From positions 19,235 through 83,234 of the forward strand of contig NZ_JAUVVF010000008.1 in NCBI RefSeq assembly GCF_030604785.1: 64,000 bases of DNA. The letters are read 5' to 3'. Position numbers and translations under genes: made by a program. Under the pieces are notes generated by a model. That model was not told the origin of the DNA. It saw nothing but the letters and a program-made list of their open reading frames with translations, and searched no databases. Shown piece by piece: positions 58,439-64,000 of this stretch. How positions within the stretch are numbered: the first letter of the stretch is position 1; the number at the start of each line of letters is the position of its first letter. This stretch comes from Paracoccus sp. (in: a-proteobacteria). GTDB taxonomy: Bacteria > Pseudomonadota > Alphaproteobacteria > Rhodobacterales > Rhodobacteraceae.

Positions 58439-59563
58439 ATGGCCCTGCTGGACATCACCGGCCTGTCGGTCGGCTTTCAGACCCATGACGGCATCGTGCG
58501 CGCGGTGCAGGATGTGAACCTGTCGCTGGACCAGGGCGAGACGCTTGGCATCGTGGGCGAATCGGGCAGCGGCAAGTCGCAGCTGTCCTTCGCGATCATG
58601 GGACTTCTGGCGCGCAATGGCCGCGCCTCGGGCAGCGTGCGCTTCGACGGGCAGGAAATCCTGAACGCGCCGCCCAAGGTCATCAACCGCATCCGGGCCG
58701 AACAGATCGCGATGATCTTCCAGGACCCGATGACCTCGCTGAACCCCTATATGCGGGTCTCGGACCAGATGGCCGAGGTGCTGGTCCTGCACAAGGGCCT
58801 GTCGAAACGCGATGCCGTGGCCGAGGCCGTGCGGATGCTGGACGCCGTGCGCATTCCCGATGCCAAGGGGCGGGTCAGGCTTTATCCGCACGAATTCTCG
58901 GGCGGGATGCGGCAGCGGGTGATGATCGCGATGGCGCTGCTGTGCCGTCCGCGCCTGCTGATCGCGGACGAGCCCACCACTGCGCTGGACGTGACCGTGC
59001 AGGCGCAGATCATGCAGCTTCTGGCCGATCTGCGCCGCGATTTCGGCATGGCGATGATCCTGATCACCCATGATCTGGGCGTCGTCGCCGGATCCTGCGA
59101 GCGGGTCGCAGTCATGTATGGCGGGCGCATCCGCGAGACGGGGCCGGTGCGCCCGATCTTCGCCGATCCGGCCCATCCCTACACGCAGGGCCTGCTGGAT
59201 GCGATCCCGCGTGTCGATCAGCTTGACGAAGAGCTGCGCGCAATACCCGGTCAGCCGCCGAACATGAGCCGCCCGCCCTCGGGCTGCGCCTTCGAGCCGC
59301 GCTGCCCCTATCGCCGCGCGGAATGCGCCGCGATCGATCCGCCGCTGGAAGGTTTCGCACCCGGCCGCGCGCGCGCCTGCCTTGCCGGACTGGACGAGTT
59401 GCGCGAGCGGCGCATGCGGGCCGAGCCGCGCCCCGATCTGGTCGCGGCGGGCGAGGGCGCCGCCGAAACCGACCTGCCCGCCACCGACCTTCCCGAGGGC
59501 GCGGTCGCGGGTGCCGGGGCGGCCGGTTCCACCCCCTCCCCCCAAGAGGAGACGAGGCCATGA
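58439..59563 (+). CDS. oppD: Oligopeptide ABC transporter ATP-binding protein OppD
   Basis: ATPase of 374 residues. Walker A GESGSGKSQ, signature FSGGMRQRVMIA, Walker B LLIADEPTTALD and switch His THDLGVV are intact. The C-terminal oligopeptide/dipeptide extension has the CAFEPRCPYRRAEC cysteines (Fe-S-like cluster motif). A ~45-residue Ala/Glu-rich tail follows the normal end. It overlaps oppF by four bases. Confidence 0.95.
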   Translation: MALLDITGLSVGFQTHDGIVRAVQDVNLSLDQGETLGIVGESGSGKSQLSFAIMGLLARNGRASGSVRFDGQEILNAPPKVINRIRAEQIAMIFQDPMTSLNPYMRVSDQMAEVLVLHKGLSKRDAVAEAVRMLDAVRIPDAKGRVRLYPHEFSGGMRQRVMIAMALLCRPRLLIADEPTTALDVTVQAQIMQLLADLRRDFGMAMILITHDLGVVAGSCERVAVMYGGRIRETGPVRPIFADPAHPYTQGLLDAIPRVDQLDEELRAIPGQPPNMSRPPSGCAFEPRCPYRRAECAAIDPPLEGFAPGRARACLAGLDELRERRMRAEPRPDLVAAGEGAAETDLPATDLPEGAVAGAGAAGSTPSPQEETRP

Positions 59564-60576
59564 GCGACCTTCTGACCGTGCGCGACCTGCGCGTCACCTT
59601 CAGCCTGCGCCGCGAGGGGGCGATGCCCTGGGCCAGCCCCACCCTGCTGCGCGCCGTCAACGGCGTCGACTTCACGCTGCGCGCCGGCGAAACGCTTGGC
59701 ATCGTGGGCGAATCGGGCTGCGGCAAGTCCACGCTGGCCCGCGCCCTGATCGGGCTGGTCCCGGCCACCGGACAGGCGGAATGGATCGACGGGCGCGACC
59801 TTCTGAACCTGACCCCGCGCCAGATGATGGCCTATCGGCAGGACATCCAGATGGTCTTTCAGGACCCGCTGGCCAGCCTCAATCCGCGCATGACCGTGGG
59901 CCAGATCATCGCCGAGCCGCTGGTCACGCACCGCCCCGACCTGCCACGCGCCGAGATCCGCGAGCGCGTGCGCGCCATGATGGAGAAGGTCGGCCTGCTG
60001 CCCAACCAGATCAACCGCTATCCGCACGAATTCAGCGGCGGCCAGTGCCAGCGCATCGGCATCGCCCGCGCGTTGATCGTGGAACCAAGGTTGGTCATCT
60101 GCGACGAGCCGGTCAGCGCGCTGGATGTGTCCATTCAGGCGCAGGTGATCAACCTGCTGATCCGGCTGCAAAAGGAACTGGGTCTGTCTCTGATCTTCAT
60201 TGCGCATGACCTGTCGGTCGTGAAACATGTCAGCGACCGCGTGATGGTGCTCTATCTGGGCAAGGTGATGGAACTGGCCTCTGCAAGCGACCTTTATGGC
60301 AGCCCGCAGCACCCCTATACGCAGGCGCTGCTGTCGGCAGTGCCCGTGCCTGACCCCACGGTCGAGGCCGCGCGCACCATCGTGCCGCTCAAGGGCGACC
60401 TGCCATCGCCCATGAACCCGCCCTCGGGCTGCGTCTTCCGCACCCGCTGCCCGCGCGCCGAGGCGCGCTGCGCGGCAGAGGTGCCGGCGCTGGCGGGCGG
60501 CGATCACGCGGTGGCCTGCCATTTCCCCGGCCCCCTGACCGAGGCCGAGATCGCCCGCGCCCGCGAGGTCGCCTGA
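59560..60576 (+). CDS. oppF: Oligopeptide ABC transporter ATP-binding protein OppF
   Basis: Second ATPase, 338 residues, with Walker A GESGCGKSTLA, signature FSGGQCQRIGIA, Walker B LVICDEPVSALD, switch His AHDLSVV and the C-terminal CVFRTRCPRAEARC cysteine motif. It pairs with OppD. The start ATG overlaps the oppD stop (ATGA). The exporter-type ABC gene begins one base after its stop. Confidence 0.95.
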   Translation: MSDLLTVRDLRVTFSLRREGAMPWASPTLLRAVNGVDFTLRAGETLGIVGESGCGKSTLARALIGLVPATGQAEWIDGRDLLNLTPRQMMAYRQDIQMVFQDPLASLNPRMTVGQIIAEPLVTHRPDLPRAEIRERVRAMMEKVGLLPNQINRYPHEFSGGQCQRIGIARALIVEPRLVICDEPVSALDVSIQAQVINLLIRLQKELGLSLIFIAHDLSVVKHVSDRVMVLYLGKVMELASASDLYGSPQHPYTQALLSAVPVPDPTVEAARTIVPLKGDLPSPMNPPSGCVFRTRCPRAEARCAAEVPALAGGDHAVACHFPGPLTEAEIARAREVA

Positions 60577-60577
60577 C

Positions 60578-62422
60578 ATGAAGCCGCCCGACGGACCGGA
60601 TTTTTCGGCCCGTTGGGCAGCCCTTCGCAACATCCCGCCCTTCCTGCGGATGGTCTGGCAGGCAAGCCCCGCGCTGACGCTGGCCATGATCGCGCTGCGC
60701 CTGGCGCGCGCGATGGTGCCGGTGGCGATGCTGTGGCTGGCCAAGCTCATCATCGACGAGGTCGTGGTCCTGTCCCAGAGCGGCGGGCCCGCGACGCTGG
60801 CCGGATGGTGGGACAGCGGGCTGGCCGATACGCTGCTGGTTCTGGTCGCGCTGGAACTGGCGCTGGCGGTGGCGCAGGACCTTCTGGGCCGCGCGGTCAG
60901 CTATACCGACGCGCTGTTGCAGGAAAAGCTGGTCATCGACATCTCGATCCGGCTGATGGACCATGCGGCGGGGCTGGACCTTGCCTCGTTCGAGGATGCC
61001 AGCTTTCAGGACCGGCTGGACCGCGCCCGCCGCCAGACGATGGGGCGCATCCCGCTGCTGGGGCAGGTCATGCAGCAGATGCAGGACGTGCTGACCGTTG
61101 CCAGCTTCGCGGTGGGGCTGATCCTCTACAACCCGTGGCTGGTCGCGCTGCTGGCCTTGGCGCTGATCCCCTCGCTGATGGGCGAGATGCATTTCAACGC
61201 CCGCACCTATGCGTTGAACCATGCCCGCGCCGCCGATCGGCGCGAACGCGACTACCTGCGGATGATCGCCGCCACCGCCGAGACCGCCAAGGAGGTCAAG
61301 ATCTTCGGCCTCAGCCCCTGGCTGCGCGACCGTTATCTGACGCTGGCCCGGCGCTTTTATGAGGAGAACCGCGCGATCCAGCGCCGCCAGCTGACCGTGA
61401 TGGCCGCGCTGACCGCGCTTGGCACGCTGGCCTATTACGCGGCCTTTCTGTGGATCATCGCGCGCACGCTGACGGGCACGCTGACAATCGGCGATCTGAC
61501 CTTCCTGTCGGGCAGCTTCCTGCGCCTGCGCGGCCTGATGGAGGGGCTTCTGTCGGGCTTTTCCCGCATGGCCGGTGAGGCGATGTATCTTGACGACCTG
61601 TTCGATTTCTTCACCGCGAGGCCCCGCATCGCCTCGCCCGAGCGGCCGCTGCCGGTGCCGCAACCCATCCGCCAGGGCTTTCGCTTCGAGGGGGTGGGTT
61701 TTCGCTATCCGGGCCGCGAGGCCTGGGCGATCCGGGGCATGGATCTGGAACTCGGGGCGGGCGAGACGGTCGCGCTGGTGGGCGAGAACGGCGCCGGCAA
61801 GACCACCATCGTCAAGCTGCTGGCGCGGCTCTATGACCCGGACGAGGGGCGGATCACGCTGGATGGGCGCGACCTGCGCGACTATGATCTGGACCAACTG
61901 CGCGCGACGGTCGGCGTGATCTTTCAGGATTTCGTCCGCTACGCGGTGACCGCTGCGGAAAACATCGCCATCGGCCGGATCGAGGAGCGCGACGACCGCC
62001 CCCGCATCGTCACCGCCGCCGAACGTGCGCTGGCCGATCAGGTCATCGCCAAGCTGCCGCAGGGCTATGACCAGATGGTGGGCAAGCGCTTCGCGCGGGG
62101 CCTCGATCTGTCAGGGGGCGAATGGCAGAAGCTGGCCATCGCCCGCGCCTATATGCGCGACGCGCAGCTTCTGGTGCTGGACGAGCCGACCGCCGCGCTG
62201 GATGCCCGCGCCGAATACGAGATCTTCCAGCGCTTCCGCGACCTGACGCAGGGACGCACCGCGCTGCTGATCTCGCACCGCTTCTCAAGCGTGCGGATGG
62301 CGGACCGGATCATCGTTCTGGAAAACGGCCGCGTGCAGGATCAGGGCAGCCATGCGGAATTGCTGTCGCGTCCGGGCCGGTATCGCGAATTGTTCGAGTT
62401 GCAGGCGCAGGGCTACCGCTAG
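60578..62422 (+). CDS. ABC exporter-type permease/ATPase fusion at the end of the opp operon
   Basis: A 614-residue half-transporter: about six membrane helices (residues ~25-330, including VAMLWLAKLIIDEVVVL and LTALGTLAYYAAFLWIIA) fused to an ATPase domain with Walker A GENGAGKTT, signature LSGGEWQKLAIARAY, Walker B LLVLDEPTAALD and switch His SHRFSSVRMADR. Exporters of this type move lipids, peptides or drugs outwards. Its start one base after oppF implies co-transcription with an importer. Substrate unknown. Confidence 0.92.
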   Translation: MKPPDGPDFSARWAALRNIPPFLRMVWQASPALTLAMIALRLARAMVPVAMLWLAKLIIDEVVVLSQSGGPATLAGWWDSGLADTLLVLVALELALAVAQDLLGRAVSYTDALLQEKLVIDISIRLMDHAAGLDLASFEDASFQDRLDRARRQTMGRIPLLGQVMQQMQDVLTVASFAVGLILYNPWLVALLALALIPSLMGEMHFNARTYALNHARAADRRERDYLRMIAATAETAKEVKIFGLSPWLRDRYLTLARRFYEENRAIQRRQLTVMAALTALGTLAYYAAFLWIIARTLTGTLTIGDLTFLSGSFLRLRGLMEGLLSGFSRMAGEAMYLDDLFDFFTARPRIASPERPLPVPQPIRQGFRFEGVGFRYPGREAWAIRGMDLELGAGETVALVGENGAGKTTIVKLLARLYDPDEGRITLDGRDLRDYDLDQLRATVGVIFQDFVRYAVTAAENIAIGRIEERDDRPRIVTAAERALADQVIAKLPQGYDQMVGKRFARGLDLSGGEWQKLAIARAYMRDAQLLVLDEPTAALDARAEYEIFQRFRDLTQGRTALLISHRFSSVRMADRIIVLENGRVQDQGSHAELLSRPGRYRELFELQAQGYR

Positions 62423-63801
62423 AACAGGCTGCCCAGCACGATCACCGTCACCAGCGCGACGACCGGGATGGCGACGGCCACCACGAAGATGTCCGCATAG
62501 CTCTTGCGATGCGTCATGCCGGTGATCGCCAGCAGCGTGATGACCGCGCCGTTATGGGGCAGCGCATCGAACCCGCCCGAGGCCAGGGCCGTCACGCGGT
62601 GCATCAGCTCCATGCTGATCCCCTGCGCCTGACCCATTGCGGCGAATTCCGCGCCAAGCGTGTTCAGCGCGATGGACATGCCCCCCGAGGCGCTGCCGGT
62701 GATCCCCGACAGGACCATCACCGCCACCGCCAGCGAGGCAACGGGATTGTCGGGAAAGAAACCCAGCACCGCATCGCGCACCATCAGGAAGGCCGGCAAC
62801 GAGGCGATGACCGCGCCATATCCCACGACCGAGGCGGTGTTCAGGATCGGCTGCAACGAGCCCATCGTGCCCTCGTTCACGCTGTGGCGCAGATCGGCGA
62901 AGCGCCGCCAGTTCAGCGCGATGGCCAGACAGATCGACAGGACCAGCGACACGATGATCGCCCAGAGCCCCGCCACCGCCGACAGCGTCGTCTGCCCGTA
63001 TTCCGGCAGCGCCAGATAATCGGTCGCAAGGCGCGGAAAGACCAGCCAGGTCAGCACCGCGTTCAACACGATCACCGCCACGACCGGCAGCACGGCCAGC
63101 GCAAAGGGCGGCAGGTCGGCATTCTCGGGCAGGCTGGCATCGGCACCCGTGGCGGGATGGGTGCCGTAGCCCTCGCCCCGGCTTGCGGCTGTGGCGGCGC
63201 GGCGGTTCAGCCACAGCGTGCCGCCCGCCAGCATGATCAGCCCCGCCAGCGTTCCCAGCACCGGCGCGGCAAAGACATTCGTGCCGAAGAACGGCATCGG
63301 GATGGCGTTCTGGATCGCGGGCGTGCCGGGAAAGGCGCTCATCGTGAAGGTGAACGCGCCAAGCGCGATCGTCGCGGGCAGCAGGCGCTTGGGGATGTCC
63401 GCGCGCCGGAACAGAGCGCTGGCGATGGGATAGACCGCGAAGGCCACCACGAACAGCGACACGCCGCCATAGGTGATCACCCCGCAGGACAGCACCACCG
63501 CCAGAATGGCCCGCTCGGCCCCCAGCCGGGCGATGATCCATTCCGCGATGGACCGCGCCGCGCCGCTGTCGGCCATCACCTTGCCGAAGATCGCGCCCAG
63601 CAGGAACAGCGGGAAGTAGAGGATGACGTAATCGCCGAGCGCCGTCATGAAGACCTGCGTATAGCTGGCCAGCAGCGGCACGCCCCCTGCCATCGCCACG
63701 GCCAGCAGCGCCAGCAGCGGCGACAGGACCAGCACGTTGATCTCGCGGTAGGCCAGCACGATCAGCAGAACAAGCGACAGCACGATCCCGAAGAGACCCA
63801 T
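62419..63801 (-). CDS. GntP family permease
   Basis: A 460-residue inner membrane transporter with at least ten hydrophobic segments and the GntP-family pattern (FPLFLLGAIFGKVMADSGAARSIA, FTMSAFPGTPAIQNAIPMPFFGTN, SGITGSASGGMSIAL, ALPHNGAVITLLAITG). The family takes up gluconate or other sugar acids and hydroxy acids by proton symport. ATG 63801 is eight bases from AAGGGGG; ATG 63807 is too close. It converges with the ABC gene and shares the CTAG stop tetranucleotide. Confidence 0.9.
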   Translation of the reverse strand: MGLFGIVLSLVLLIVLAYREINVLVLSPLLALLAVAMAGGVPLLASYTQVFMTALGDYVILYFPLFLLGAIFGKVMADSGAARSIAEWIIARLGAERAILAVVLSCGVITYGGVSLFVVAFAVYPIASALFRRADIPKRLLPATIALGAFTFTMSAFPGTPAIQNAIPMPFFGTNVFAAPVLGTLAGLIMLAGGTLWLNRRAATAASRGEGYGTHPATGADASLPENADLPPFALAVLPVVAVIVLNAVLTWLVFPRLATDYLALPEYGQTTLSAVAGLWAIIVSLVLSICLAIALNWRRFADLRHSVNEGTMGSLQPILNTASVVGYGAVIASLPAFLMVRDAVLGFFPDNPVASLAVAVMVLSGITGSASGGMSIALNTLGAEFAAMGQAQGISMELMHRVTALASGGFDALPHNGAVITLLAITGMTHRKSYADIFVVAVAIPVVALVTVIVLGSLF

Positions 63802-63912
63802 CCGCATATCCCCCTTGCCCACGGTCAATCAAAACGCCCCAGAGGGCGCGTCGATGGTTTCACCCCAGGCGGCGGGATGCAAGATGCTGCGATGCAGAAA
63901 GTGCCAGGGCGG

Positions 63913-63996
63913 TGGTAGGGGTAGAGGGACTCGAACCCCCATGCCTTGCGGCGGAGCATTTTGAATGCCCTGCGTCTACCATTCCGCCATACCCCC
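63913..63996 (-). tRNA. tRNA-Leu (CAA)
   Basis: Read on the minus strand: acceptor GGGGGTA pairs with TACCCCT (one G-U), discriminator A and encoded CCA. The anticodon loop TTCAAAA gives CAA. A variable arm with GCC/GGC marks a class II tRNA, and the T loop TTCGAGT is canonical. The D arm contains GGTAGACGC. It decodes TTG. Confidence 0.95.
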
Positions 63997-64000
63997 GGAC

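Overview
The window is a gene-dense, very GC-rich chromosomal segment from an alphaproteobacterium, most likely a Rhodobacterales relative such as Paracoccus. I infer this from the overall protein character, the large B12-dependent ribonucleotide reductase NrdJ, the obgE-proB pair, TRAP and Opp transporters with Tat or Sec binding proteins, and small families typical of that order. I see no phage, integrase, insertion sequence, CRISPR array or rRNA. It reads as core chromosome with metabolic clusters.

Layout: 1-3.7 kb holds a sensor histidine kinase, a transglutaminase-like protein, and cobD plus a CobC-like phosphatase on the minus strand. 3.8-13.7 kb is a leucine/isovalerate catabolism locus (ivd, LprI-like protein, acyl-CoA ligase, then mccB, mccA, GST, HMG-CoA lyase, methylglutaconyl-CoA hydratase). 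It is interrupted by one opposite-strand OmpW-like gene, and a near-perfect palindromic operator sits just behind its promoter. 13.8-20.6 kb has glyA, nadK, a Bax-inhibitor-like membrane protein, an XRE regulator, a hisN-type phosphatase, mgtE and fthC. 21-26 kb has nrdJ (with candidate NrdR boxes and DnaA-like sites upstream) and trpB. 26-34.6 kb holds small conserved genes, tyrS, anmK, a PRC-barrel protein, a thioredoxin-like protein, gph, a BLH-type phosphatase, an ArsC-like protein, a 24-codon lipoprotein gene and DUF3422.

34.6-49 kb holds pntAB, a Pro/Ala/Glu-rich membrane protein, pepN, proB-obgE, selO, an endonuclease/phosphatase-family gene, eno and a MocR-type regulator. 48.8-52.4 kb is a TRAP transporter whose binding-protein gene converges on its two permease genes; the large permease carries an unusual Gly-Leu repeat tail. 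52.6-54.8 kb is cobS-cobT-cobU. 54.9-62.4 kb is an oppABCDF operon continuing into an ABC exporter-type gene. The window ends with a GntP-family permease and tRNA-Leu(CAA) on the minus strand.

How it fits together: five cobalamin genes in two places (cobD and the CobC-like gene; cobS, cobT, cobU) share the window with NrdJ, a major consumer of adenosylcobalamin. The liu locus takes isovaleryl-CoA to acetoacetate and acetyl-CoA. No complete novel multi-gene system is obvious. The most unusual items are the DctM repeat tail, a lipoprotein whose mature peptide would be nine residues, a DUF4893-like gene broken by an apparent one-base loss, and the unexpected passengers (GST, LprI-like, OmpW-like) in the leucine locus.
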